This document shows, one piece after another, positions 47,489-55,277 of a DNA stretch of 64,000 nucleotides (within the stretch, counting starts at the first letter, position 1; every line of letters begins with the position of its first letter). Under the pieces are notes generated by a model. It saw only the letters and a list, made by a program, of their open reading frames with translations, was not told the DNA's origin and made no database searches. Source of the DNA: Rhodocyclaceae bacterium (GTDB taxonomy: Bacteria; Pseudomonadota; Gammaproteobacteria; Burkholderiales; Rhodocyclaceae); the NCBI GenBank assembly GCA_004379165.1, contig NKXK01000022.1, positions 62,001 to 126,000 of the forward strand. Direction: 5' to 3'. The position numbers and the translations under genes were made by a program.

Positions 47489-48339
47489 CACGCGGCCTCG
47501 CGGCTGAATTGGGGCGCGGCCGCCTGCAGGCGGGCGATCTGGCGGACTTCTGCGGTCAACGCGGAAAAGTCGCCAAAATTGAAATCGCGCTCGAGGCAGG
47601 TCGGCACGTCGCTGCCGATGCGCTGATAGGCGGTTTCCAGCAGCGACCATACCGGGTCGGTGACTCCGGCGCCGTGGGTGTCGATGATCAGGCCGTCGGG
47701 TTCGGTGTAATGGCCGGCGACATGGATATAGGCGGTGCGTTGCAGGGGCAGGCTGTCCATGAAGGCGATCGGGTCGAAGCCGAAGTTGCGGCTGTTGACG
47801 TAGATGTTGTTTACGTCGAGGTGCAGCAGGCAGTCGGCCTCGGCGACGACCGCCGAGATGAATTCGCTTTCACTCATCTCGGCATCCGGTGGGGCGACAT
47901 AGTAGGAGGCGTTTTCGATGCCGATGCGCATGCCGAGAGTCTCCTGCGCCTGGCGGATGCGGGCGGCGGTCCAGCGCACGGCGTCGCCGGTGAGCGGGAT
48001 CGGCAGCAGATCGTAGAGGTGGCTGTCGTCGGCACACCACGAGAGGTGTTCGGTGTAGAGCGTCATGCCATGCTCGGCCATGAAGCTGCGAATGCGTTTA
48101 AGCAAGGCAACATCGAGCGGTGCGATACCACCGAGCGACAGCGACAGGCCGTGGCAGACGAAGGGGAAGCGTTCGGTGAATGCCCGCAGGTCGCGTGCCG
48201 AGCGACCGCCCATGCCCGCCCAGTTTTCCGGCGCCAGTTCGAAGAAGTCGATACCCTCCGGCACGTCTTCGGCGAAATCAACGAGTAGTTCGCGTCGAAA
48301 GCCGAGGCCGGCACCTTGGGCGGGGAGGTTTGGGTTCAT
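47488..48339 (-). CDS. bufB: MNIO (DUF692) peptide-modifying enzyme BufB/HvfB-like
   Basis: A 283-aa TIM-barrel multinuclear iron oxidase of the MbnB/DUF692 group. The conserved metal-binding regions are visible: FVCHGLSLSLGG, LYTEHLSWC, GMRIGIENASYYV, LLHLDVNNIYVNSRN, YIHVAGHYTEPDG and IDTHGAGVTDPVW. In characterised relatives such enzymes oxidise Cys of a leader-bearing precursor to oxazolone/thioamide or thio-oxazole groups. AAGGA precedes the ATG at 48339. It lies 67 bases after bufA. A dispersed-repeat copy encodes part of the C-terminus (ALTAEVRQIARL neighbourhood). Confidence 0.92.
   Translation of the reverse strand: MNPNLPAQGAGLGFRRELLVDFAEDVPEGIDFFELAPENWAGMGGRSARDLRAFTERFPFVCHGLSLSLGGIAPLDVALLKRIRSFMAEHGMTLYTEHLSWCADDSHLYDLLPIPLTGDAVRWTAARIRQAQETLGMRIGIENASYYVAPPDAEMSESEFISAVVAEADCLLHLDVNNIYVNSRNFGFDPIAFMDSLPLQRTAYIHVAGHYTEPDGLIIDTHGAGVTDPVWSLLETAYQRIGSDVPTCLERDFNFGDFSALTAEVRQIARLQAAAPQFSREAA
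47550..47581 (-). repeat. Dispersed repeat copy near the end of bufB
   Basis: CTGCGGTCAACGCGGAAAAG followed by TCGCCAAAATTG, in frame in the opposite-strand gene, encoding the FNFGDFSALTAEV area. Confidence 0.6.
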
Positions 48340-48406
48340 GCCTGGTCCTTGTTGTATTGAGAAAATCGGCACGGGGCAGAGAACCGCCCCGGCCGGAGCG
48401 TCATGC

Positions 48407-48718
48407 TTACTTCTTGGCGCCGCACTTTCCTTCGCCGCACTTGCCGTCGGCCTTCTTGTCTGCCGGCTTCTTGTCAGCGCCACACCTGCCTTCACCGCAC
48501 TTGCCGTCCTTCTTCTTCTCGGCGGCCTTCTTGTCACCACCGCACTTGCCTTCCCCACATTTGCCATCCTTGGTCTTGGTGTCGGCCTGGGCCAGTTGAT
48601 AGCCGGCTTCCAGCTTGGCGGCCGAGAAAGGATTGTCGGCAGCGTGGGCGATCGGGGTCAGGGCAAGGGCAGCGAAAGCGGAGCCGATGGCGAGGGAAAC
48701 GAGGTTTTGCTTTTTCAT
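48407..48718 (-). CDS. bufA: Bufferin/HvfA-type RiPP precursor with EGKCG repeats
   Basis: A 103-aa exported precursor. Signal peptide MKKQNLVSLAIGSAFAALAL...AHA is followed by a helical leader-like part (FSAAKLEAGYQLAQADTK) and a Lys/Gly/Cys-rich core. Three DGKCGEG(K/R)CG units give six Cys in all. EGKCG motifs are the known sites of Cys modification in HvfA-type copper-binding peptides, made by HvfB/HvfC. Here the neighbouring bufB and bufC are that pair. The ATG at 48718 has GGAGA five bases upstream; earlier in-frame ATGs (48730, 48745) are less likely. The mature peptide probably binds copper in the periplasm. Confidence 0.88.
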   Translation of the reverse strand: MKKQNLVSLAIGSAFAALALTPIAHAADNPFSAAKLEAGYQLAQADTKTKDGKCGEGKCGGDKKAAEKKKDGKCGEGRCGADKKPADKKADGKCGEGKCGAKK

Positions 48719-48771
48719 GGTCTTCTCCATTGAGATCGGGGTCATCAGCGAACCGGCGGCTCGCTTAATGT

Positions 48772-48802
48772 CTTAGTCGCGGGTGTGGCCGATTCATTAC
48801 AG
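48772..48802 (-). promoter_or_regulatory. Possible ECF-type promoter of bufABC
   Basis: On the minus strand TGTAATGAAT lies about 11 bases before GCGACTAAG, roughly 55 bases ahead of the bufA start. TGTAA and CGNCTAA-like pairs resemble promoters of ECF sigma factors that often control bufferin operons. No sigma gene is in the window, so this is an inference from pattern only. Confidence 0.3.
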
Positions 48803-48835
48803 CTTTTTTGGAGAACAAGAAAAAAAATTCAGGTG

Positions 48836-48866
48836 CTGCGGTCACCCCGAAAAAGGTCGAAAAATC
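48836..48866 (-). repeat. Dispersed repeat, intergenic copy upstream of bufA
   Basis: CTGCGGTCACCCCGAAAAAG followed by GTCGAAAAATC, a near-perfect copy between the bufA promoter region and the EAL remnant. Confidence 0.7.
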
Positions 48867-48872
48867 AGACGC

Positions 48873-49332
48873 TCAGGCGATCGGGGGTGGCGCTGCGAGA
48901 TAGTCGATCAGCGCCGCCGTCGTCAGCGGCCGACTGAAGAGGTAGCCCTGCATCAGGTCACAGCCGAGCGTGCTCAGCGCTTCGTCCTGTGCCGGGGTCT
49001 CGATGCCCTCGGCGATGGTGCCCAGTTCAAAACTGCGGGCGATGCCGAGAATGGCGTGGATCAGTCCGCCGGTGCTGCCGCCGCCAAGGTCGCGGACGAA
49101 ACTCTGGTCGATCTTCAAGCTGCTGACCGAGAAGCGACGCAGGTAATTGAGCGATGAGAAGCCTGTGCCGAAATCGTCGATCGAAATCAGCAGTCCGGCG
49201 CGGCGTAACTGGCGAACCTTGGCCAGCACGCCTTCGGCATCGTTCATGAGCAGGCTTTCGGTAATCTCCAGCTCCAGGCAGCGGGCTGGCAGATTGTTCA
49301 GGGTCAGCTGCTCGGTGATGCGACGAGATCCG
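48873..49332 (-). pseudogene. C-terminal half of an EAL (c-di-GMP phosphodiesterase) domain
   Basis: The minus-strand frame from about 49332 encodes RITEQLTLNNLPARCLELEITESLL, then ISIDDFGTGFSSLNYLRRF, LKIDQSFVRDL and TIAEGIETPAQDE, ending PPPIA at 48873. These are the second half of an EAL domain (DDFG, KID and EGIET motifs kept). The first half, with the catalytic EVLAR-type segment, is absent, so it cannot be a working phosphodiesterase. It is abutted in another frame by HDOD remnants; together they look like a decayed locus. Confidence 0.75.
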
Positions 49333-49858
49333 CACTCCCCGTGAGGGCGAGAATCTCGGCCGGAAAGGCCGTAACAAGTGCCGTCGGGTCTTCGGCCGTG
49401 GCGAGCGCATGCGCCAGCCTGACCAGTTGCGGGAGGTCCCCTGCGGTGACAATTTCTTCGGGACTTCCATGATGAAAGAGGATACCGTCGGCGAAGCTGG
49501 AATCGAGCTCCCAGCGCTCGGTCAGCTAGGTGTCAACCTCGCCGTGGTGAACCCAGAATTCCGCCATTTCCAGGGCCTGCAGGCCGGTCTCGTCGGTTGC
49601 GTCAGCGAGCAGGCCGGCTCATGGGGCGCCCAATGCCGCAAGCAGGATCAGTTCGCCGACGTCGTGCAACAGCGCCGCAAGGTAGGCTTCGTCCGGGTGC
49701 GAGCTGCGGGTGGCGACAGCGACGCTACGCGCGACTTCGGCAACGAGCAGCGAATGCCCCCAGACGGCGGAGAGATTGGCTGCGGGAATATTGCTTTGCC
49801 GGTCGAAGAGCTTCTGGGTCGACAGGCAGGTCGCCAGTGAGCGGACGAGGCGGGTACG
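49304..49858 (-). pseudogene. Broken HDOD domain gene with in-frame stops
   Basis: One minus-strand frame reads continuously from about 49858 to 49304 as an HDOD-type protein (RTRLVRSLATCLSTQKLFDR, SNIPAANLSAVWGHSLLVAEVARSVA, HPDEAYLAALLHDVGELILL, ALEMAEFWVHHGEVDT, LTERWELDSSFADGILFHHG). It is interrupted by TGA at 49621-49619 and TAG at 49528-49526, and its N-terminal part is missing. HDOD proteins take part in signal transduction. The stops and missing part make it a pseudogene. No start is visible upstream. Confidence 0.75.
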
Positions 49859-50059
49859 CTACCGATCTGACGAGGACAGGGAATGCGGCTGGCAAGCATT
49901 ACGCTGTGCGAAAGAACAATCAGCCTGGCGATCCCGGCACCCCCGTTGGTCTGCTGTGCACCGGTGACACACGAAGGTTCTCCCGTTGCACGCCCCTTGT
50001 ACAAAAGTATACCTCTATGACCAAAGAATCGTATCAATGACTAAAGGCATATGAATTCC

Positions 50060-50086
50060 GGAAGTGTGGCATCGTTGCCACGCTTC
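50060..50086 (-). terminator. Stem-loop directly after ybjQ
   Basis: GGAAGTGTGGCA and TGCCACGCTTCC form a 12-bp stem (one G-T-type pair) with a 3-base loop, immediately behind the ybjQ stop. There is no T-run after it, so it may act as a terminator or protect the 3' end. Confidence 0.4.
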
Positions 50087-50407
50087 CTAACCGACGCTGA
50101 CTGCAGTGCCACTGACGGCAACCATGAGCATGCCGTTGGTTTCGCCGAGGACTTCGTAGTCGATATCAACGGCCACGATGGCATTGGCACCCAGTTCTAG
50201 TGCTGCAGCTTCCATGTCGGCAAAGGCGGTCTCTCGGGCTTTACGCAGTGTTTTTTCGTAGGCGCCGGCTCGGCCGCCGACGATGTCGCGCACTGCGGCG
50301 AACATGTCCTTGAGAAAGTTGGCGCCGATGATTGCCTCGCCGGTGACAACACCGTGGTACTGGCGGATGGGGTGGCCTTCGATGGTGGGGGTCGTGGTGA
50401 TCAGCAT
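50087..50407 (-). CDS. YbjQ/UPF0145 family protein
   Basis: A 106-aa protein with the YbjQ signatures [54 protein letters not shown] and [21 protein letters not shown]. It belongs to a family annotated as heavy-metal-binding domain proteins; the homologue forms a pentamer-like barrel. Exact role unknown. It is a stand-alone gene, followed by a hairpin and, upstream, a terminator of the next gene. Confidence 0.88.
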   Translation of the reverse strand: MLITTTPTIEGHPIRQYHGVVTGEAIIGANFLKDMFAAVRDIVGGRAGAYEKTLRKARETAFADMEAAALELGANAIVAVDIDYEVLGETNGMLMVAVSGTAVSVG

Positions 50408-50442
50408 GAAGGGGATTCTCGAGAGATAAATACAGAGAATAG

Positions 50443-50471
50443 CGAAAAAAACCCCGCCACGAGGGCGGGGT
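50443..50471 (-). terminator. Intrinsic terminator after the small membrane protein
   Basis: CCCCGCC / GGCGGGG stem (50452-50470) with a 5-base loop and, on the minus strand, a T-tract of eight (complement of 50444-50451). It closes the gene at 50521-50813. Confidence 0.8.
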
Positions 50472-50520
50472 AACAGGGAGTTCTCGAAGCAGGGGAGTTT
50501 CGAGAGGAGGGTAAAGGGGG

Positions 50521-50813
50521 TCAGTGTCGTTTGCGGTGCCTGAGCAGGCTACGCAAAGCCACCAAAATTCCGCCTGCGGCAAGGGCGACGATCGCGGCTT
50601 TCAGCGGTTCGGCATGCCCGTCGGCCAGCCAGTCAAAACCGGCTACACCGACGAAGACCCCGAAGCTTTCGCTTACCGGGAAATGGTCGCCCAGTGCCAT
50701 CAGCGCGGGTTGCAGATGCGTACCGTGGCGAGCGCTGGTTGCTGGGCAGGGAGCATTCCCTGGAAGTATTGCCGGGTGGCTTCGATGAATTGTCTGATGT
50801 TCGATTCCAACAT
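50521..50813 (-). pseudogene. Small conserved membrane protein, apparently frameshifted
   Basis: An ATG at 50813 has AGAGGAA at good spacing and gives MLESNIRQFIEATRQYFQGMLPAQQPALATV, but stops after 37 codons. A second frame starts before that stop and gives HLQPALMALGDHFPVSESFGVFVGVAGFDWLADG, then a membrane helix [19 protein letters not shown] and RHRKRH at 50521. Together they look like one gene of about 97 codons with a one-base indel near 50710. The ribosome site and terminator are intact. It could be a sequencing error or a real recent break. Confidence 0.6.
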
Positions 50814-50955
50814 TTTTTGTTCCTCTTGAACGGCTTCTAGTTGATCCATTGCTCGCATTCTAGGGCGGGTCCGGTGGGCCGTCTGTTGCGCCAGCGTGGC
50901 GACGAGGTAACTGCCTTTGATCTTTTATGACGCTTTGTAACGGCGCTAGAATCGC

Positions 50956-52371
50956 CTACTGGTGGGCTTTCCAGGCCAGCGTCAGGCGTGCGCCACCCAG
51001 TGGCGACGTGTCGGCGTGGGCATTGCCACCATGCAACTCTAGTACGCGCCGGGCAATTGCCAGACCGAGGCCGTAGCCACCGGTGGCGCGGTCGCGTGAG
51101 CGATCGAGACGGGTAAAGGCGGAGAAAATGTGTTCCCGCTCTTCCGGCGGAATGCCGATGCCATCGTCGTCAACGTGGATGCGGACCTGCTCGCTGTCGT
51201 AATCAGCGCTCACCCGAATTTCGCGGCTGGCGTACTTGAAGGCGTTGCGTAGCAGATTGCGTAACGCGTAGGGCATGGCCTTGCGATCGAGATCAACCTG
51301 GAGGTTGTCAGGCAAGTGCTCGGTATCGACCGTGATTGTCAGATCACGACCGAGCAGGCGGACGGCATCAACTTCGTCTTGCAACCATTCAGCAAAGGTA
51401 ACGGTAGAAAAATGCGGTTCCGGCGCTTCGCGCTCAAAACGGGCATAAGTCAGGCTGGTATCGATCAGGTGGTCAAGCTCCTCGAGGTCGGCCTCCATCA
51501 TCGCCCACAGTCGTTCGCGTTCGGCAGACTCGTCAGTCTCGCTCAGCATTTCCAGCGCAAAACGCATGCGGGCAATCGGCGTGCGCAGTTCATGCGAGAT
51601 TCCGCAGGAAAGCTCACGATGCGTGGCAATCAACTTCTGCACGCGTTCCGCCATGCTGTTCATGGTGTCTGCCAGCGGCGCGAAGAGTTGGCTGCGTGCC
51701 GCCGGCGAACGGGCTTCGAAATCGCCGTCACCGAGGTCACGGGCGGTCTGGCGCAGCGCTTCGAGGTCGCGCCAGACCGGTCTTACCCAGAACCAGAGGG
51801 CGATGCCGAAGATGACGCCGATCAGTGTCCAGGTCAGCAGGCGCAACCGCAGTTCCAGTGGCAGACGCTCCTTGCCCTCGCTACTCGGCGCCAGTGGGCC
51901 GACGACCAGTACCTGGCTGGTATTTCCCAGCCGGTGGTACATCACGTCGCCGTCGTGGTCGATGGCGATATCGCCGGCATCCAGCTTGTCGACCTGCTTT
52001 GAGGTCAGGACCCGGTCAAGGGTCATCCGCTCGACGATGCCGAGACGGTAAGAAAATTTCTCGTCGATTTCCTTGATCTTTTTCGGCCACTCGCGCCGCG
52101 GCTGGCGGAAAAGTTCGTCTTCGATCAGCGTGATCGTGCCGCGCATGAAGCGGCGGGCATAGTCGTCGGTGATGCCGCGCTGGGCGGTAGAGATGACAAA
52201 GTCGGCTGTGAAGGCGATGGCGACGAAGGAGCCCATCGCCAACAGGTAAAAGTTGAAGAACAGCTTCGACAGGCTGTAGCGCCCTCCACGCCACCGCGGC
52301 AGCGATACACGGAACAACGAGCGGGCGAGGCCCTGCTTTTCCCGATGGTCGGCGGGATCAGTTCCAGTCAT
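50956..52371 (-). CDS. rstB: Sensor histidine kinase RstB-like
   Basis: A 471-aa sensor: an N-terminal membrane helix ([23 protein letters not shown], the RstB-type start), a periplasmic region, a second helix ([19 protein letters not shown]), HAMP and kinase core. H-box: [21 protein letters not shown]-box: [12 protein letters not shown]-box: [19 protein letters not shown]. The ATG at 52371 overlaps the rstA stop. Partner regulator directly precedes it. Signals are not evident. Confidence 0.88.
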   Translation of the reverse strand: MTGTDPADHREKQGLARSLFRVSLPRWRGGRYSLSKLFFNFYLLAMGSFVAIAFTADFVISTAQRGITDDYARRFMRGTITLIEDELFRQPRREWPKKIKEIDEKFSYRLGIVERMTLDRVLTSKQVDKLDAGDIAIDHDGDVMYHRLGNTSQVLVVGPLAPSSEGKERLPLELRLRLLTWTLIGVIFGIALWFWVRPVWRDLEALRQTARDLGDGDFEARSPAARSQLFAPLADTMNSMAERVQKLIATHRELSCGISHELRTPIARMRFALEMLSETDESAERERLWAMMEADLEELDHLIDTSLTYARFEREAPEPHFSTVTFAEWLQDEVDAVRLLGRDLTITVDTEHLPDNLQVDLDRKAMPYALRNLLRNAFKYASREIRVSADYDSEQVRIHVDDDGIGIPPEEREHIFSAFTRLDRSRDRATGGYGLGLAIARRVLELHGGNAHADTSPLGGARLTLAWKAHQ

Positions 52372-53062
52372 GCTTGCTGAACAGGTAGCCCTTGCCGCGG
52401 ACCGTCTTGATTCGGGTCGGGTTTTCCGGATCGTCGTTGAGCTTTTTGCGCAGACGTGAAATGCGGGCGTCGATCGAGCGGTCGAGGCCATCGAAGCCGA
52501 TGCCGCGCAGTTCCTGCAGCAGGTCGTCGCGCGAAAGCACATGGCCGGCGTGGCTGGCGAGCAGCCAGAGCAGGTCGAATTCGGCGGTGGTCAGGTCGAT
52601 GCTCTCGCCGGCCAGTCTAGCTGTCCGCGTCGACTGACTGATGCGGAACTGGCCGAACACAAGTTTTTCGCTGTCCGCGCTGATCGATTCAGCTGGGTTG
52701 GGCAGGCGGCGCAGCAGGGCCTTGATGCGGGCGAGCAGTACCCGTGGCTGCACCGGCTTGGCGATGTAGTCATCGGCGCCCATCTCCAGTCCGAGGATCT
52801 GGTCGAAGTCCTCGTCACGGGCGGTCAGCATCAGGATCACGCCGCGGTAATTCGGCCGCACGGCACGGCAGACCTCGAAGCCATCCTTTCCTGGCAGCAT
52901 CACGTCGAGAATCACCAGCTCCGGTTGCTCAGCAAGAATGCGGGACTCGGCGGTGTCGCCACGAGGTTCGATGCTGACCTGAAGGTCGTTCTTGGTCAGG
53001 TATTCGGCCGTCAGTTCAGCCAGTCGTTCGTCGTCTTCGACGAGCAGGATACGCGTATTCAT
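52358..53062 (-). CDS. rstA: Response regulator RstA-like (OmpR type)
   Basis: A 234-aa regulator. Receiver: ILLVEDDERLAELTAEYL, LVILDVMLPGKDGFEVCR with the phosphoacceptor Asp, and the KPVQPRVLLARI Lys. The winged-helix end (LTTAEFDLLWLLASHAGHVLSRDD, GFDGLDRSIDARISRLRKKL) closely follows the RstA form (LDRSIDARISRLRKKL). It is followed by rstB with a 14-base overlap. It is divergent from dsbB, so the shared gap of 117 bases holds both promoters plus a dispersed repeat. Confidence 0.9.
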   Translation of the reverse strand: MNTRILLVEDDERLAELTAEYLTKNDLQVSIEPRGDTAESRILAEQPELVILDVMLPGKDGFEVCRAVRPNYRGVILMLTARDEDFDQILGLEMGADDYIAKPVQPRVLLARIKALLRRLPNPAESISADSEKLVFGQFRISQSTRTARLAGESIDLTTAEFDLLWLLASHAGHVLSRDDLLQELRGIGFDGLDRSIDARISRLRKKLNDDPENPTRIKTVRGKGYLFSKHDWN

Positions 53063-53102
53063 CCGAGCATCTTAGCGGGGTGCCGGCTCAGGGTCCACCC
53101 TG

Positions 53103-53136
53103 CTGCGGTGACCCCGGAAAACAGCTTGAAATCGGG
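53103..53136 (-). repeat. Dispersed repeat, intergenic copy between rstA and dsbB
   Basis: CTGCGGTGACCCCGGAAAAC followed by AGCTTGAAATCGGG, full length, inside the divergent promoter gap. Confidence 0.65.
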
Positions 53137-53179
53137 AGTGGGGTTAAAATGCGCTGCTTTGAATCACAAAGGATTTTGC

Positions 53180-53671
53180 ATGAACTGGTCGAATGTGCCG
53201 ACTCGCGCCTGGTTTGCCGCGCTCGCCCTGGGTTGCCTCGGGCTGGTCGCCGCCGGGATGACCTTGCAACACCTGCTGCGTTTGTCGCCTTGCCCATTCT
53301 GCATTTTTCAGCGCCTGCTCTATCTGGTCATTGGCCTGCTGGCCATCGGCGGGTTTCTGCTTCCGCTGGCCCGGCAGTTCTGGGCTGGGCTGATTGCCGT
53401 GCTTTCCTTACTCGGCTTCGGGGTAGCTGCTTATCAAAGCTGGATGCAGGCCTACCCGCATCTGGCACCGGAATGCAGTTTCACAGATCCCAACCTGATC
53501 GAGCGTCTGGTTGACCTGCTCGGCATGCAGTGGCCGTCGCTGTTCCTGGCAACCGGCTTTTGCAGCAGCAAAGAATGGGTATTCCTTGAGCTGTCGATGG
53601 CCAACTGGTCCTTGCTCTTCTTTGCCGGGATTCTCGGCTACGCCACCCTGCTGTTTCCCAGCAGGGCCTGA
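53180..53671 (+). CDS. dsbB: Disulfide bond formation protein DsbB
   Basis: A 163-aa membrane protein that re-oxidises DsbA and passes electrons to quinone. Four membrane helices are visible. The first periplasmic loop has the CPFC pair (SPCPFCIFQRLLYLV), and the second loop holds ECSF and, later, GFCSSKEW as the second Cys pair. The ATG at 53180 is supported by AAAGGA eight bases upstream; the open frame before it is not coding. Confidence 0.93.
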   Translation: MNWSNVPTRAWFAALALGCLGLVAAGMTLQHLLRLSPCPFCIFQRLLYLVIGLLAIGGFLLPLARQFWAGLIAVLSLLGFGVAAYQSWMQAYPHLAPECSFTDPNLIERLVDLLGMQWPSLFLATGFCSSKEWVFLELSMANWSLLFFAGILGYATLLFPSRA

Positions 53672-53756
53672 GCGAGGCGGGTGGCACAAAAAAACACGCG
53701 ACAAAATAGAGTTTTCTACCTATTGCGGTGGCCGAGCTCCACCTATTCCAACACCA

Positions 53757-53788
53757 GTTGGCTGGTAGGGGCGTGCCCGCCAGCCAAC
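53757..53788. other. Strong hairpin between dsbB and parD
   Basis: GTTGGCTGG pairs with CCAGCCAAC nine for nine, with an inner GGG...CCC, and no T-run. Could be a dsbB terminator without U-tract or a scar of a mobile piece. Confidence 0.35.
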
Positions 53789-53851
53789 CGCCTTGATATT
53801 CACGCCTCGATCAGCAACGGAGGTCGATCTGGACGCTCCACGGCTCGAGGA

Positions 53852-53881
53852 GTAGGGTTAAATCCTACTAGGAATCGTAGG
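53852..53881. promoter_or_regulatory. Alternating inverted repeats upstream of parD (autoregulatory operator)
   Basis: GTAGG (53852), CCTAC (53864) and GTAGG (53877) alternate at spacings of 7 and 8 bases and end 8 bases before the parD ATG. ParD antitoxins repress their own promoter through such palindromes, so this is a likely operator. Confidence 0.6.
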
Positions 53882-53889
53882 AGTTAACC

Positions 53890-54159
53890 ATGCGCACCAC
53901 CCAGCAAATGAGCATCACTCTGCCCAATGAAATGGCGGACGTAGTTAAGTCCAAAGTGAAGACTGGCGAATATGCAAGCGAGAGCGAAGTGATTCGTGAT
54001 GGCTTAAGGGCCTTGATGGCGCGTGATCGTGCTGTGGAAGGTTGGCTGCACAACCAGATCGGTCCTGCCTATGATGCTTTGAAGGCCGATCCTTCTCGGG
54101 CCGTCACCGTTGATGCAGTTCGTGCCCGCTTGGCTTCGGAACTTGCCAAGTCGCGATGA
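53890..54159 (+). CDS. parD: ParD-type antitoxin
   Basis: An 89-aa protein with a ribbon-helix-helix start (QQMSITLPNEMADVVKSKVKTGEYASESEVIRDGLRAL), the type II ParD DNA-binding domain, and a helical tail (VRARLASELAKSR) that would wrap the ParE toxin. It binds the operator directly upstream. TAGGAGT provides a ribosome site. The toxin gene that overlaps its stop (ATGA) is broken, so this antitoxin appears orphaned. Confidence 0.9.
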   Translation: MRTTQQMSITLPNEMADVVKSKVKTGEYASESEVIRDGLRALMARDRAVEGWLHNQIGPAYDALKADPSRAVTVDAVRARLASELAKSR

Positions 54160-54480
54160 ACTATCGCGTCGAATTTGGTCCGGAGGCTGAAGAATGGATC
54201 GCGGGGTGACCATAGATTTTGTTACATCGCCAAGGCGGCATCTCCGGACAATGCTGCACGCTATACAGAGGCGATCGTCAGTTACTGCGAGAGCCTAAGC
54301 ATCTTCCCGCATTGTGGGAGGATGCGCGACGATGTTCGTCCTGGACTGTGCACAAAAAATTATCGAGAGCGAGCCGTAATCGCTTTTGGCGTGGTGTCTG
54401 TCATCGGGATTTTCTACGGTGGCCAAGACTACGAAACAAACCTCAAGGAGGATGGTGACGTCAGCAACGCTGAACACTGA
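54156..54480 (+). pseudogene. Frameshifted ParE/RelE toxin
   Basis: The ATG at 54156 opens MNYRVEFGPEAEEWIAG and stops at TGA 54207-54209. In the next frame the rest of a ParE toxin continues (YIAKAASPDNAARYTEAIVSYCESLSIFPHCGRMRDDVRPGL, then VSVIGIFYGGQDYETNL). So at least one indel lies near 54200, and the segment before VVSVIG also seems shortened by a few residues. Gyrase-poisoning toxicity should be lost. Confidence 0.8.
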
Positions 54481-54721
54481 AACGAGCAGTGTCAGATTCC
54501 TTTTGCTTTCAGGCAACTTATAGGATCGCGTTTCGCGAGTAATTTTCGCGCATTATGCGAAATTTCCGCAGAAGATGGGAATTTCTCCCAACCAGCTCTG
54601 CACTGGAAGCCGTTGCTCGGACTTGATCGCACGAGGTTGGGAACAGGATTGCTGCTGTTCAGCTATTCGCGTTTTACGCGAAAAATCCCCGTAATATGAG
54701 TTTCTAAAGGGTCTAGTAGTG

Positions 54722-54755
54722 GTAAAAAAACAAAACCCGCCGAGAGGCGGGTTTG
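54722..54755 (-). terminator. Intrinsic terminator after rpmG
   Basis: ACCCGCC / GGCGGGT stem at 54735-54752 with GAGA loop, followed on the minus strand by TTTTGTTTTTTT. It ends the rpmB-rpmG transcript. The gap of about 240 bases on its left (54481-54721), up to the broken toxin gene, shows no gene. Confidence 0.85.
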
Positions 54756-54777
54756 TCGAACGCTGGAGTGGGCTGAA

Positions 54778-54945
54778 TTATTTCAGCTTCACTTCCTTGT
54801 AAGCGACGTGCTTACGGGCCTTCGGGTCGTACTTCATGAACTCCAGCTTTTCAGGCGTCGTCCGCTTGTTCTTGGAAGTGGTATAGAAGTGACCGGTACC
54901 CGCTGTGGATTCCAGCTTGATTTTTTCGCGACCGCCTTTAGCCAT
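54778..54945 (-). CDS. rpmG: 50S ribosomal protein L33
   Basis: A 55-aa protein, [20 protein letters not shown] then [20 protein letters not shown] and [14 protein letters not shown], typical L33. The zinc-binding CxxC pairs are absent, so it is the Cys-free form. It lies 19 bases after rpmB, the usual ribosomal pair, and is followed by a terminator. Confidence 0.96.
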   Translation of the reverse strand: MAKGGREKIKLESTAGTGHFYTTSKNKRTTPEKLEFMKYDPKARKHVAYKEVKLK

Positions 54946-54964
54946 TTTTCGTATCCTTCCTTAA

Positions 54965-55198
54965 TTACACTTCGCCGCGGGCGCGCAGATCGGCGAGAAC
55001 GACATCAATGCCCTTCTTGTCGATGATGCGCAGACCGGCGTTGGAAACGCGCAGACGCACGAAGCGGTTTTCAGTTTCGACCCAGAAACGACGATACTGC
55101 AGGTTCGGCAGGAAGCGGCGCTTCGTTTTGTTGTTGGCGTGGGAAACGTTGTTCCCAACCATCGGGGCTTTACCCGTTACTTGGCAGACTCGCGCCAT
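54965..55198 (-). CDS. rpmB: 50S ribosomal protein L28
   Basis: A 77-aa protein beginning [20 protein letters not shown], with [21 protein letters not shown] and [15 protein letters not shown], standard L28. The ATG at 55198 has GGAGC upstream. First gene of the rpmB-rpmG pair. Confidence 0.97.
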   Translation of the reverse strand: MARVCQVTGKAPMVGNNVSHANNKTKRRFLPNLQYRRFWVETENRFVRLRVSNAGLRIIDKKGIDVVLADLRARGEV

Positions 55199-55277
55199 GA
55201 TGGTGCTCCAGAATTCGCTAGAAGAAAGCCCGTGATTGTAGCCGATAGTCCTTGAAAAATTCAAGCGCTTTGTGAAG

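Noticed and set aside
49441..49468. Further dispersed-repeat copy (CTGCGGTGACAATTTC)
   Set aside because: Only the first half matches; the second half lacks the A-rich and CCGAAAAT parts, so probably chance.
49027..49470. 147-codon minus-strand frame over the EAL/HDOD remnants
   Set aside because: Arg/Pro-rich shadow; the HDOD and EAL residues are in the other two frames.
53757..53788. Integron-type attC site
   Set aside because: The hairpin lacks the paired core sites and no integrase is present.
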